From Maratus speciosus (taxonomy: Eukaryota; Arthropoda; Arachnida; Araneae; Salticidae): DNA of 64,000 nucleotides. The notes below the pieces were generated by a model. That model did not search any database. It worked only from the letters and a program-made list of their open reading frames with translations, and was not told the DNA's origin. Location: the NCBI GenBank assembly GCA_963932465.1, contig OZ010791.1:321528283-321592282 (forward strand), in the 5' to 3' direction. Position numbers and translations under genes: made by a program. Positions 1 to 11,456 of the stretch are shown piece after piece (the stretch's first letter is position 1; the number at the start of each line of letters is the position of its first letter).

Positions 1-478
1 ACGCTATTAATTTACCGATTTCATTCGGAAGGTCTCCAATTAAATACGTGATCCACAGTTCTTTAGAAACCTTTAAAAGTTTCATTTGCCTCTCAAAAGT
101 TATTAAAAATAAATTCATATCATCCTTTTCAGGATTGAAATCGGGTAAAACCTTTTTCAAGTCAACGCGTATTGAAGAAGTTTCTAGAGGGTTGCTTGTA
201 TTTGCAACAACATCTCTTGTTCCTGCTTCTAACCTGAGCTTCTGTAGCTCAAATTCTCTTTCTTCGGCTAAACGTTTCTCTTCCTCAAGAGTCTTTCTTT
301 CTTCTACGATATTTTCATAAATTCCCTGTACAAAATCTATGTTATCTTTAAATGCCTCACTATTTACAATTTTATCACGTAATTCGAGGACTTTATCATC
401 GCTACTTACTTCTACTTTTAATTCTGAAGCTAATGTGATTAAATCAATTTTCTTACCCTTTGAAAGAAACGCCATCAT
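1..478 (-). CDS. LTR retrotransposon Gag, N-terminal part, cut by window edge
   Basis: An open frame of 159 codons runs leftwards from tandem ATG codons at 478 and 475 to the window edge with no stop. The N-terminus (MAFLSKGKKIDLITLASEL) is followed by a basic/acidic stretch. A strongly charged heptad-like segment at about residues 60-85 (EERKTLEEEKRLAEE) looks like a coiled coil. Next comes a segment of the type found before Gypsy capsid domains (VLPDFNPEKDDMNLFLITFE), then a W-x-x-Y-L-I-G-D-L motif typical of retrotransposon capsid helices. Upstream (to the right) lie a leader, a primer-binding-like site and an LTR in the right order and orientation. Gag would form the virus-like particle. 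Protease, RT and integrase should lie left of the window. The frame is undamaged as far as it is visible. Gypsy versus BEL lineage cannot be decided from Gag alone. Confidence 0.72.
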   Translation of the reverse strand, partial: MMAFLSKGKKIDLITLASELKVEVSSDDKVLELRDKIVNSEAFKDNIDFVQGIYENIVEERKTLEEEKRLAEEREFELQKLRLEAGTRDVVANTSNPLETSSIRVDLKKVLPDFNPEKDDMNLFLITFERQMKLLKVSKELWITYLIGDLPNEIGKLIA

Positions 479-1085
479 TTGAACTAAATATGTTTTAGCT
501 AACTTCAAACTTAATTCGTGTTACGAATAACTCTTAGCAAAATACGTAATTTTTAACATATATAGAACATAAATAACATATAATATCTTTCAAAACTCAA
601 TATAATGACACCAACTATTTGCCTTTTTTTTTTTTTTTTTTTTTTTTTTCTTACACAATAATATCAATCATATAATAATTAAATAATGCCAAGCACTCAT
701 TTACAATAACAACTTCATAATAAATAGCTCAGTGCAACTATATAAATGTATAAAATAAAGCAAACGATTTTTATTTTTCAAAAATAATTATTAGAATTAT
801 TTCTCTTATGAATATCTTCATTTAATTCAGATACTAAAATACTTGAAGCTGCAGACGACTTTTCGTATTTCAATTCTAGGAAAATAATATTCAGGCTGAA
901 TAGAACAATTCCAAAATATTTCGATTCTGGACGAATCAAATACAATTTTCAAAAATCCACAGATTCCGGATGAATCAAAAGTACTTTTGTATAAATTTTT
1001 GTACTTTAGTATCTAAATTTTCTTATTAAAGCAGTTTAACACAATTTAAAATAATACTTATCTTCATATCTTGCTTCTGTTCGTG
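479..1085 (-). other. Untranslated leader of the LTR retrotransposon
   Basis: About 600 bases between the Gag start and the primer-binding site with no open frame. It contains a long T tract (about 617-649), AT-rich sequence and short repeats of an 'attctgg/gatgaatcaaa' type around 900-990. A stop at 521-523 closes the Gag frame upstream, supporting initiation at 478 or 475. Confidence 0.5.
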
Positions 1086-1103
1086 CCAGACGTTGGGGAG
1101 CCA
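1086..1103 (-). other. Primer-binding-like site of the LTR retrotransposon
   Basis: Read on the minus strand, TGGCTCCCCAACG starts four bases after the LTR end. TGG followed by a C-rich stretch just inside the 5' LTR is the usual start of a tRNA primer-binding site. The primer tRNA was not assigned. Confidence 0.5.
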
Positions 1104-1107
1104 CTTC

Positions 1108-1407
1108 TGTAACATATTATTCAGAATCCGGGGTGGAAACTATTCTTATGTTACGAAATAAAACTGGATAACTTATCATAGATTAATAAGTTTTAATATT
1201 TACATCCTATTTACATGTTACTATTTACAAAATAACTCAGTTAATTTAAAATACAGCATAGCACAAATGCCTTGTCGGCAACCACCTTGTAAACATTCTT
1301 TTCACTCGTCAAGTCTAATTTACTCAGCTTGTCAGTTCTTTAGAAAGAAAAGAAAAAAAGTAAAAGGAGAGAAAAAATGATGGAGTGTGTATTGTTCGAG
1401 CGTTACA
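1108..1407 (-). repeat. Putative 5' LTR (300 bp)
   Basis: On the minus strand the segment begins TGTAACGC and ends ATGTTACA, so the two ends form a 6-bp short inverted repeat (TGTAAC/GTTACA) with canonical TG...CA termini. The primer-binding-like site follows directly. The partner 3' LTR would lie beyond the left edge, so the call rests on position, termini and the adjoining Gag. Confidence 0.55.
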
Positions 1408-1587
1408 AAGAGAAATATACCCAAAATTCAAAAATAAATATTCAAAAAGTGATTTCAAAAAAATATTTTGTTCTTTTTTTTCCTTTTCATTGTATTTAAT
1501 TGTTTTCTTAAAAATTTTATCCCGGTGAATATAAAACATTTTTTACTTTTATTATTAGTCAAAATCAAATTAATTTTAAAAACTCTC

Positions 1588-2132
1588 GTCCATGTCACCG
1601 CTCACATGAGCATAGAGCTGGCTGACACACTGGCCAAGAGGCCATCTCACGTCCAAACATAAATCTCGCCAATCTTGTTCCCCCATTCCTGGTTCCCCGC
1701 TTTCTTGAAAGGAACATACTTTCAAACTGGCAACTCTACTGGAAGGTTTCAAGTAAAGGCAGGCACACATATTCCCTAACCCCAAGGTCCCCTATAAATC
1801 TCTTAGCTTTCTCCTCTCCCACATCAGCTTTCCTCTCCGGTCATGGTCCATTCAAGACGTACCTAAACTATTTCAAACGCTCTGGTACAGACCTCTGCGA
1901 GTGTGGGACTTTTGGGCCCCTAGATCATTACTATTTTTTCTGCACACTCACAAAGGCCTGGCACCTTAAGTACCCAAACCTCCGCACAGATACTTATCTC
2001 AAAAACATCTTATCCCGCCCAAGGCTACTTCGCCATTTGGCAGAAAGTTTTCGCTTCCTGATAAACATGCCCAATCTTACCTCCCAGCTGTTCTGCATCT
2101 GCATTCTTGAGACTCGTCCGTTGACGCGTTAG
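1588..2132 (+). pseudogene. Non-LTR retrotransposon ORF2, C-terminal remnant (RNase H end plus zinc-knuckle tail)
   Basis: Around 1590-1660 the translation contains IELADTLAKR, the hallmark end of a retrotransposon RNase H domain (normally GNE-x-ADxLAK). A stop and frame change follow. From 1839 to the stop at 2130-2132 an uninterrupted 97-codon frame starts GHGPFKTYLNYF and contains a CECG...DH....C cluster. That is the C-terminal cysteine-histidine motif of I/Jockey/R1-type elements after RNase H. A third frame between them (about 1660-1840) still reads W-Q-L-Y-W-K-V-S-S-K-G-R, also typical of this region. So there are at least two frame breaks. About 390 bp of likely 3' untranslated sequence follows, to about 2520. 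The rest of ORF2 (endonuclease, RT) is absent: this is a 5'-truncated dead copy. Confidence 0.8.
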
Positions 2133-2532
2133 AGCTTTTGTCGAGCTCCTGGCAGTCCTAGTGCCCCTTGTCGCGGAGGAGTAGGCCTCAGGTGTACATA
2201 CCATGCAGACGATGCGATGCGGTCCAGAATCCTGATACTAGCCTTAAGTTTTTTTCGTTGATTAATAGACTTTTATCTCCAGCCTCAACCCACCGCTGCC
2301 TGTCGCGAACGAGCTTTGTATTCCAGCGGTTAGTTTATTATGTGTTTCTATGTTTTAATGTATTTATTTAAGATTTTTTTCCCCGTTGGCATGTGCCTTC
2401 TATCCGAGGGTTGGAAGTTTCTGTAGTGAATCCCCGCATATCGGGGAACTTACTAGGTGGAGCAAATAAGGTCCACCCCAGATCCTAGCGATCTGGTGAT
2501 CTTGCGCCACTTAAGCATAAATATATACCGCG

Positions 2533-2790
2533 TATCCTTAAATTGACTGACTGTTTCTAAATTTTCCATAACTTGCAATAGGTGATAGCTATTAAAAAAT
2601 TCTTGCAAGAAGGTTATGTAAGACTTCAAGAGTTTTTTTACTGCGATTCCTAGATTCAGTTCCAAATATCAGCGATAGATGGCGTTGAAAGCAATAGGCA
2701 TGAATGGAGGCTAAAACTGAACCCCCCCCCCCCCCCCCCAGCATTTTTGCGTAGAATGGAGGTTAAATATATGGAGATATGGAGCGGACT
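2533..2790 (+). repeat. Degenerate left arm of the CCGGGTGTCC foldback MITE family
   Basis: The segment matches, with many substitutions, the left half of the intact element at 6564-7020. Shared words include gactgact, 'aacttgcaa...ggtga', 'attcttgca..agg.ttat' and 'atagatggcg'. It is interrupted near 2722-2739 by an 18-C run. A matching right arm lies at 3515-3745, so the two arms probably belong to one old element split by later DNA. Confidence 0.6.
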
Positions 2791-2794
2791 TCTA

Positions 2795-3292
2795 AGAACA
2801 AGGCTGTATTGACGAATAAAATAATGTAAATAAGAAACAAATTTAACAGACATGTGATTGAACCACGCGCTTAAAGCACTGAAATGATCGGAAAGACTGC
2901 CGTAAGTCGCAAAATCTTGGGCTAATAACTCCTGTCATGCGGTGGCATGTGAAAGTATCGCTTTTAATAAATTTTAAAACTTTATTTGATTGCATAATTG
3001 ATATTTTTCAGATAAAAATTCTTTTTTATGTTAGTGGACAATCTAAAATATATATTACATATAAAAAAAAATTACAATTAAAAAGCAAAGAATGGTTTTC
3101 ACCTATACTCTGTAACCCGAGGAGCTCGGGTTCGATCCCCTAGTATATATAATAAAGCGGATTTTACTATTCTAAAAAAGTAATGCCAATCAAAAAAAAA
3201 TAATAATAAAAATGGAAACTATCTTGAGATTACATAGTTTTTTAAATAAGAACTCCTGCCAATTTCATGCATTTCCGAACAAAAATGAATTA
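2795..3292. other. AT-rich spacer with a tRNA T-arm-like patch
   Basis: No supported gene. At 3117-3139 a short hairpin (CCCGAG/CTCGGG) is followed by GGGTTCGATCCCC, which matches the RNA polymerase III B box. No A box or acceptor stem could be paired, so this is at most a SINE or tRNA fragment. Confidence 0.3.
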
Positions 3293-3342
3293 CCAGAGAA
3301 CAAGAATTCTGCTTTTTCAGAATTTAGTGTCGCCCCCGACAT
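3293..3342 (-). repeat. Family A (Helitron-like) 3'-end fragment
   Basis: On the minus strand it contains the 20-base hairpin AATTCTGAAAAAGCAGAATT followed by eight bases and CTGG, then T. This is the terminal structure shared with the copies ending at 29372, 55714 and 63390. CTGG is a variant of the CTRR end of Helitrons. Only about 50 bp are recognisable. Confidence 0.6.
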
Positions 3343-3356
3343 TTCCATTACTTCAT

Positions 3357-3511
3357 TTTCTTCTGATGGACTGATGGCTTCCATTATTATGAAACAGCTG
3401 TTATAAATGAAGTGTTATATTTTTTTACGGCTGCTCTTTCATCTTCACATAACGCTTCATTTATAATGGCTGTTTCATAATAATAGAAGCCACCAGTCCA
3501 TCAGAAGAAAA
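3357..3511. repeat. Inverted repeat, 62-bp arms, ~31-bp loop
   Basis: The arm beginning TTCTTCTGATGGACTGATGG (3357 on) is repeated in reverse complement ending at 3511 (CCAGTCCATCAGAAGAAAA), with a few mismatches. No coding content. It probably is a small foldback element lying between the family-A fragment and the right MITE arm. Confidence 0.75.
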
Positions 3512-3514
3512 TAA

Positions 3515-3745
3515 CTCGGTTAAGGATACACTCCATACATTTAACCTCCTTCCTTTGCATTAATGCTGAGTGGGTTTTGGTCTCGATTGGGCGCCTGTTG
3601 CTTGCAATTACATCTATCGCTGCTAGTTGGAACTAAAACAAGGAACCGTAGTAAAAATATCCTGAAATCTTACGTAACCTTCCTGCAAGAATTTTTTTTA
3701 ATAGCTGTCACCATTTGCCAGTTACGGGCGTAATGGAAACTTTTG
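3515..3745 (-). repeat. Degenerate right arm of the CCGGGTGTCC foldback MITE family
   Basis: Reverse-complement counterpart of 2533-2790. It carries the inverse of 'attcttgcagga', 'gctgtcacc' and 'catctatcgc'. Both outer termini have decayed. Confidence 0.55.
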
Positions 3746-4115
3746 TAATGGAAGCTACATAATATTGAAATAATTTAAAACGTCCCAAGGTAAATCAATA
3801 GCAGCTGCTTCCATGAAATTTTGCAACTGTTACCACACCCTCAAATTCTAAAGTTTAAAATAGTTAAACGGAGATAAAATCTACTTTCGCTTTTTGAAAA
3901 GTATTCAGTAATATTTATATATTTAGGGAAATCCATATTTCTTTTTTAAAAGTTTTTGCTTACTTTCAAATAGTTAACTTACCGTTTCGAAATGTTTCGT
4001 GCTGTTGTTTGTCTTTATCAGGATAATTCCAGATTCAGGTTCCAAAACAACATCGGCCTGAAATTAGAAGAACATGTGAATCAAACTTCTGAGGTTTTTT
4101 ATTACTTGATACTAC

Positions 4116-4312
4116 GCATCTCTGCCGAGGCTAACGAAAAAGACAGGCTTTGGGTCCGATTCTTCTTTTTTACAGACCGCTGGAGTCACGTGATGCTCGA
4201 ATGCACCAATGAAGGCGTGCAAAAAGAGCATCACGTGACTCCAGCAGTCTGTAAAAAAAGAAGAATCGGACTCACCGCGGTAGCCTGTCTTTCTCGTTAG
4301 CCTCGATCTCTG
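4116..4312. mobile_element. Foldback MITE, ~83-bp arms
   Basis: Arms at 4116-4198 and 4226-4312 are near-perfect inverse copies (outer words GCATCTCTGCCGAGG and CCTCGATCTCTGC; inner word GAGTCACGTGATGCTC). A 27-base loop separates them. The two overlapping open frames here are products of the palindrome, not genes. The CACGTG in each arm is an E-box by sequence. Confidence 0.8.
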
Positions 4313-4935
4313 CAATGTGATTTCAACTGTATGAGGTTAATTATGCAGCAAAAAAAATAGGCCTAAATGCACCTATTAGATGCGGTCACGACTATAAGGC
4401 AACTTTCAAATTTGTTCATATCGAAGCTTCATTCAGTTCAATTACAATATTTTATACAATGTTATTTATTTTTATATCTCTATTTTACGTGCGTGCTTCA
4501 TTTTCCAGAAAGAATTTTGTCATTTGTGGCAGCATTCGAAAAATGCTGAAGTAACTCCAAAAGTCATTAAATGACTGCCTATCCTATCTCGGTAACATTT
4601 AGTAAACTGTTACTGAGCGGATCACAGGATAGCAAATCGTCCTTGAAATATATCATTAAATATTTCGACAACTTCAAAATAATACTATAAGATGGCAAAA
4701 TCCTATTTAAACATTAATGACTAAAAAGTAAACTAAAGCTGTCTCTTTGCGATCCACTGAGCATGAGCGACTACAGGGACCAACCCTGCTTTCTTGACTC
4801 TGGACCTCGAAGTGCTGCACAGCATATGTCCTGGTCAGGTGGTCCGCCTGACGCGGGATCCTTGGTGTTTAGTTTCCAAGGTAACTTGGTATTCTTTTAT
4901 CGATCGTTAAGAAATGAAAGGTTAAGAGAACCTTG

Positions 4936-4992
4936 TCCAGCCGGGAGTCGAACTCTCGACCTGTAACGCGGCAGACAGGTGCACTGACGAAA
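4936..4992 (-). other. tRNA-like fragment or SINE head
   Basis: The minus strand has AGTTCGACTCCCGGC, a good T-loop/B-box word, preceded by CCTGT...ACAGG, which could pair as an anticodon-like stem. No complete acceptor stem closes it, so I read it as tRNA-derived debris rather than a functional tRNA gene. Confidence 0.35.
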
Positions 4993-5019
4993 GAGACGTA
5001 CTAAGGGTCCGAAGATTGA

Positions 5020-6563
5020 ACTTGGCGAAAAAAAGCAAAATAGTTCGCGATGAACCGCTTTTTGGGGCAACTCGGAAATAATGGCAATCATAGCTATTTT
5101 TCCTACTTTCAAAAATAAATTAATTTCCATTATTATTAGTTAAATTATATGATCTAATTTTCTATATTTAGATGCTAAATTTATTAAAATCAAAAATTAT
5201 TTCTGTAATTGTTAATATTACTTTAATTTTCTGGTAATTTTCGGTTAACTGGGCGCTAGTGTTATATACACACAGAGAGAGAGACATATATATTTATTTA
5301 TTTATTTATTTATTTATGTGTGTGTGTGTGTGTTATATACGAATTTTACTTTGCAATATTCATTTAAATTATTCTAAGTTTCCGGCATTTCTTCATAACA
5401 TATATTACTTATTCCTAGCTAATTTCCTTTAAATTTAAAACGCGTATATTAATAATTATCTTATTCGAAATCTTAATCTAAAACTTTTAATCCCTTCGTA
5501 AATTTTTATCAGCTACCAAAACTATAATATTCTCAGAGAAGCTAGTTTTTATTTTCGAATATTTTTAAAAGCCATTTTGCTATTTTTTGTATTTCTAATC
5601 TTAAATTCCACGGATCTGTTTCCCGCGCCTTTGAGATGCTAAGACTTTTCGCTTCGAAATCCCTACATTGTCAGGTCTCAGAATCATTCTCAAAAAACCC
5701 TTCTTCTCTCACGCCATTGGTTTAGCTTCCGCTGCTTGAAGTTCGCCGTTCACCGGTTGGTTCGTCTCTGTATCACCTTGAAATCTGTCACCCTACGCTT
5801 CTTCTAACAGAAAGCCAATGCGGTGATTTCGAAACTCAGAATTCTGTCTTGTCCCAGTGCTTTAAATTATGTTACCAGGTGTCTTAAGGTGCGAATACAC
5901 CATCCTTCTAACTGTTATCAATGTCGGCGTCTTTTCTTGTGGCCACGCGGTGTTTTTGATCTTTAATGACTTTAAAGGGAAAGGGTCTGATGCCCTTCAA
6001 AAGAAGAACCTTTACGTCAAGTAGAGTTGAGTTACGTATCTCCTGACTCATTGTTGATTCGCCTCATCCTTTTGTGAATAAAACCGCAGAAGAACAAAAT
6101 ATTTCCAAGAAAAATGTAGAAGGATGGCAAAAAAGTGTTTATACGCAGCCTTACAGTCTAGTAGAACATCTAAATTTGTTGTTTAAGATCTTTTTAGCAT
6201 GATATAGTGATTTATGCTCCAGCCTGAGGGCTCTGCGAAAGTTCTCATAATGTGGAAATCGTTTACGTTTTCATATTTTGGTGATAAACCTTTTAGAGTG
6301 AAATTATGGAGAAATTATCGGAGTTCTAAATATTTCGCTTTACTACACGTATGCCCTGACCATCGGATTATAATACGACTGCAAAACAAACACGTGTATT
6401 TAAATTGGACTTCGCCGATCTCAACTATTACCAACAAATTCATGAAGTTGTTTGGGTATATCGACCCAAAATAACTGTCACCAGCCTCCAGTATGCTACG
6501 AATTTAATGCATCCAACAACAATTTTTTACTAATTTCATACACATTTTATACAACGTTACATA
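5020..6563. other. Intergenic stretch with simple repeats
   Basis: No supported gene. Simple repeats lie at about 5262-5333 (GA, TTTA and TG runs). A less AT-rich patch at about 5620-6060 has no recognisable protein. An 86-codon frame at 6214-6474 gives no family I know and has no supporting context. Confidence 0.4.
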
Positions 6564-7020
6564 TACCGGGTGTCCCAAAAAGGACTGACTGATTTTAAAA
6601 TTCAATAACTTGCAAACGGTGACAGATATTAAAAAAATTCTTGCAGGAGGGTTATGCATAAGGTCAAAAGTTTTTTTACAGTGATTTTCAATTTTAGTTC
6701 AAATTACAAACAATAGATGGCGCTGCGATCCATAGACGCTGAATTCAGACTCGATTTTTGGTACTTCGTGGCCCGGATAATACATTTCCATCTCCTTTTT
6801 CAACATGGAACAAGAGAAAGGACCAGAAATCGAGCCTGTATTTAGCGACTATTGCTTACAGCGCCATCCATTGTTTGTAATTCGAACTAAAATCGAAAAT
6901 CACTGTAATAAAACTTTTGACCTTATGCATAACCCTCCTGCAAGAATTTTTTAAATATCTGTCACCGTTTGCAAGTTATTGAATTTTAAAATCAGTCAGT
7001 CCTTTTTGGGACACCCGGTA
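6564..7020. mobile_element. Foldback MITE, 457 bp, TA target duplication
   Basis: Starts TACCGGGTGTCCC and ends GGGACACCCGGTA, flanked by TA on both sides. The two halves are inverse copies along almost the whole element (arms about 200 bp), with words such as TTGCAAACGGTGACAGATAT mirrored. A TA duplication suggests mobilisation by a Tc1/mariner-type transposase, which is inference from the target only. A second copy is at 29395-29853 and a decayed one at 2533-3745. Confidence 0.85.
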
Positions 7021-7040
7021 TATACATATATGAATATATA

Positions 7041-9397
7041 TATGGTGTAATCCATGTCAATTCAGGCAGCCAAAGAAAAAATCTTACCTTCATAGTCTCA
7101 GAAGTTTTTGAATTGAACATATGTTAAAATTCACGAAAAAATAAGATAACTGTATATTTTTGTTTTGCCCAAAAAAATTCCTGGTCCGAGATACAGGCCG
7201 CCAAAGATGGCATCCTGGGCACCATTTCCCATTCGCAATTTTCGATAAAAATTTTAAAGTGCTCTATCTCTTGAACGGTGCAAGATTTTTTGTTGCGGTT
7301 TTTTTATTTTAAAGATAATATTCTTCTGTTTAAGATGATATACCCAATTTTGAAATATGTATTCAACTTTTCTTGTGGCAGTCTTTTGAAAAAAAATTTT
7401 TTTTTTCAAAAATGCCAATCTCAAAAATTTTGATTTTTTTGCTGTTGATTAATACCATTGAGTACTACCTTCCCTGTAAAGGAGAACTTCCACTTTTGAT
7501 TTTGACAAGTTATACAAGGCGTGTTTAAAAAGTTCGGTGAATGGAAGCATAAAACAAAACATGGAAAAAAAATCTTAACTATGTACTAAAATGAAGTGTA
7601 TTAAAATATAAATTCTGTAAAATATGTGGTGCAAAGTATATTAATTATTCATTTATAGGTCCTCACAAAAGAATTCCATTAGATAATGGTATAAGGGGAA
7701 TATTGTTTGTGGCGTATTTTAATTATGATAAACTCTTTCACATATAATAAAATTATATATGTTGCTTTACAGGGACACACAAAAGATTTCAAATACTTTA
7801 CTGTATACAAAATACTGTATATTAACGATGATTGCTGGAAGTGCATTTTTAGTTGTGATATGAGTTTTTAAGTTTAACTAAATTTTTCCATATTAATTGC
7901 GTTGTGTGTATAAATGCTGTAAATCATATACAGGGGTGCACAAAAGAAATCGTAAGAGTTACTGAGTATGAACAAAAGTGATTTAAAGGTGATTTTTAAA
8001 TGAGTTATGCATTTTTATACTGAACTTCATACTAAGATATGCTTGTAGAATATAGATAAAATGATATATAGGTCTGCGCAAAGAATTAGATATATGGCCG
8101 ACTATGGATGATAAACTCTGGAAGTGTGATTTCACTAGTTTTAAGCATGTTTTAGTCTTAATTAAATATTAGCTAAATAGTGGCATGTATATAAAGATAA
8201 AGAGAGTATGTAAAATACAGTGTTGTATGAAAGTATGCTTCCGTCTATTGATATGAATTTTTAAAAGTCAAATTCCAACCTATTTATGTGTTTTTAACAC
8301 TTTCCAACATAGTTGAAAGTCTTTATGGATTCGGTTTGTCTGCTCGTCTCTCTCAACTCTAACTTGCATTAATATGGTTCTATTGCTGTGTAATTGATAT
8401 ATGTTATTGAGATTGTTTTACTATGCAATGTTCTGTAGTGAAAATAAAATATGTATCACTTCAAATGTTATGAAAATCGAATAGAAACTTAAAAAGATAT
8501 TAATAAAAGTTTTTTCCGTTCTATTTAAAAGTCCTATGACACATACTTGATTCAATGCTATACCATGATAGGTAATGATTCTAGGTTGCCATGGTGATTA
8601 AGTCCTTTTTAAGATGAATTCATATTACTTCCGTATTGCTGAATTTAATATATAGAAGTCAAAATAAATTTTGTATTCATGCGTTTTTGCCCAAGATTGT
8701 AACACTTATTGCACCAAGATCTGAATATTTATAAAACTAGTTATAGTACGAACGCACCTCATTTGCCACATTTGATATTGCAATTTCTAACTTGTTTAGG
8801 ATATATCGTAGGCTTACCCTTACAAAATGATACAAATAAGCAAAAATTCAGTGACTTTTACTGGAACTGTATATATACAGTTCCTGTAAAATTCTCTGAA
8901 TTTTTTAAATGTTTTTAAAACTTATTAAACTCAAAAGTGGAAGTTCTCCTTTACAGTAAAGGTAGTTCCCAATGGTATTGATCAACAGCAAAAAAATCAA
9001 AATTTTTTAAATTGGCATTTTTGAAAAAAAAAATTTTTTTTTTTTTTAAATTTTTTTTTCAAAAGGCTGCCACAAGAAAAGTTGAATACATATTTCAAAA
9101 TTGGGTATATCATTTTAAACAGAAGAATAGTATCTTTAAAATAAAAAAACGCAACAAAAAATCTTGCACCGTTCAAGAGATAGAGTACTTTAAAATTTTT
9201 ATCGAAAATTGCGAATGGGAAATGGTGCCCGGGATGCCATCTTTGGCGGCCTGTATCTCGGGCCAGAAATTTTTTTGGACAAAACAAAAATATACAGGTA
9301 TCTTACTTTTTCTTAAATTTTAACGTATGTTCAATTCAAAAACTTCTGAGACTATGAAGGTAACCCCCCTGCCTGAGTTGATATGGATTCAACCATA
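7041..9397. mobile_element. Large foldback element, 2.36 kb, ~465-bp inverted termini
   Basis: The left terminus (TATGGTGTAATCC at 7041) and right terminus (GGATTCAACCATA ending 9397) are inverse. The similarity runs inwards for about 465 bp on each side (to about 7508 and from about 8931), with recognisable words such as GAGATACAGGCCGCC mirrored as GGCGGCCTGTATCTC. TA flanks both ends. The core 7510-8930 holds no open transposase frame. It is filled by diverged repeats with 'cacaaaagaattc' words and a GACAAACCGAAT stretch that recurs elsewhere in the window. Frames of 96-103 codons inside the right arm are shadows of A/T-rich palindromic DNA. Confidence 0.8.
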
Positions 9398-11022
9398 TAG
9401 ATATATAGATATATATGTAGATATAACTTTGGAGCCCGGCTAACCGAAAAGTACCAATTTTCTTTTTTTAAATGCAAATAAAATCACCTTACTTTTGAAA
9501 GTAAATGTTTTTTTTTTTGTTGTTGGGGGGGGGGGGGGGGGGAATAGTCAAGTTCAATCTGCGGACCTATAACACACCTGTTCCAACAGGACAATATCTC
9601 AAGCATAACGTAAAATAACAGATTATTTTTTTTTAATTCTTCAAATATCACCGTTTTCTAAGACTGCATGTATCACATACATTTCTTCCCAAATGATAGG
9701 CGATGGTTACTTTAAATTTAAATTCATTTCTAATGCGAAGAAAATTTTAAACTTTGAATACGGAAATAACTGCAAATTAATAATTGCGTACGTATACTAA
9801 AAAAAAAAAAATAAATAAATAAAAAATAAATAAAGGAACAAAATCGGGTCTGTCAGTCTATACAGAAGTTAATCATTTAAAAATTTTCTTAAATCCTGGA
9901 ATTTTAAATTTGTAATTGGGGATTGTAATTGGGATTACAGTATATTCCGATCATAGGATAAATTTGGAACATCGCGAAGTCTTATGAAAGTCTGAGGAGG
10001 TTAGCTCACGAAATGCGGAGGAGGCCAGAGTAGGATTAGGAAATTTTGGTACTTTTCTGTTATAGCAGCACCATGCCAAAATGTATGCTCATGCATCATT
10101 TGAACCCAGACAGAGAAAAGTATTTTTATTGCAAACCGAGAAAAACATTGCGACTCGCTATTTATTGACCATCAATCGTTTTTGGTACCTTTTTCCTATA
10201 TTAATACCATTGTCGCCAAGCATAATGGTGGGCGAAAAATGAAATTCACGTGAATTGAAACATTTGAAAAAAAGAAACAATCTTTGTACGAAAATGAGCA
10301 TTTAAAAACATATAACATTTGAAAATTACACACTTTCACTAACTGTTTTAGCAAATCAATGCAAACATATACTTAAAATAAAAGAAGAAGAGATAATATA
10401 AGAACAAATATATCTTTTTAGTATTTCCAATTATACAGAAAACATTCATTATAATTAACGGTACTTTATTTTCATATCAGTTGTATAAGAATCTGCTAAC
10501 ATTTTAAAAATTAAACTGCAATATGCTAAGCTAGAAACATATTCTTATTTTTGCTTCAATTTTAAGTACTTTTATATAAATAAACCGCAGCATTTAAATA
10601 TCAGTTTACCTAATATTTCATAATCGTATCTATCACCAATGAGCGTATTTCAGAAGGTTCTTTGGGGCAACGTAGTTGTTTTTTTCAGCATCAATTTAAT
10701 GATAACCGCATTCACTTTACATCTCTATTTTTGTTAATATCGCTAATTTTTGACAACTGCCCTTGGTAGTAGATCCGATTAAGAAAGTTAGGTCAGTTTT
10801 TGCTTGAAAATATTTAGCTAGTTTTGTATAATATATATGAGAGTGGCGATGTTTCTTTTGAATATAGAAACATATAAAAATATATGTAGCATATATAGTA
10901 TATATAGTAAGTAAGTAAGTAAGCACCCACCCTGGGAACCCGCTTTTGGGTTATGGTTAGGTGTAACCCCCGTTTATTATATAATGTTATGTTTTAATTT
11001 CATTTATAACATAAATAGATAA
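9398..11022. other. Unassigned AT-rich stretch
   Basis: No gene supported. Contains a 20-G run near 9524-9542, A/T homopolymers, a TAAA repeat at about 9800-9835 and a (GTAA)n patch at about 10906-10922 followed by a short GC-rich word. Nothing else recognised. Confidence 0.4.
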
Positions 11023-11306
11023 GGTACTTGTTAGTTATCGCGTCGACCAATTTCGCCAAATTATATAAATCGCCAAACCACTCGCCAAATTATACAAATT
11101 GACGTAATTTTTATTTTAAATAACGAAAGAACAATTAAATTAGCATAACATTAATAAAAAGGCAAATGAAACGTCGAAATAAAAATCACTTGATGACGTA
11201 AACACGTATTGTCAAGTGAATGTTACATTTACGATCAACCATTATTGGCATTTAATCTTAATATCTGGCGACAGTAATTTGGTCGACGGTATAACTAACA
11301 AGTACC
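11023..11306 (+). mobile_element. MITE-1 copy 1 (284 bp)
   Basis: Inverted ends GGTACTTGTTAGTTATC / ATAACTAACAAGTACC. The interior has repeated TTCGCCAAATTAT words. Same orientation as copy 3, opposite to copies 2 and 4. Confidence 0.82.
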
Positions 11307-11456
11307 TACATATTATATACACTTGTATATAAACTTGTATATTATATTTATTTTTATAATTTTACATATTTCATATGTTATATATGGTATGAAATATGTA
11401 AAATTATAAAAATAAATATAATATACAAGTTTATATACAAGTGTATATAATATGTA
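11307..11456. repeat. Perfect palindromic spacer, 69-bp arms, 12-base loop
   Basis: 11307-11375 and 11388-11456 are exact reverse complements of each other around the loop TGTTATATATGG. The spacer lies exactly between MITE-1 copies 1 and 2, so 11023-11738 as a whole is one inverted repeat. The inner arms are identical, whereas the flanking MITE arms have diverged. Confidence 0.92.

Noticed and set aside
3117..3139. B-box word GGGTTCGATCCCC as a tRNA gene
   Set aside because: No A box, acceptor stem or anticodon stem of the right spacing.
6214..6474. 86-codon frame
   Set aside because: No recognisable motif and no supporting signals.
8997..9323. Overlapping frames of 96 and 103 codons on both strands
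   Set aside because: They lie in the right inverted arm of the 2.36-kb foldback; poly-A/T gives Lys and Phe runs.
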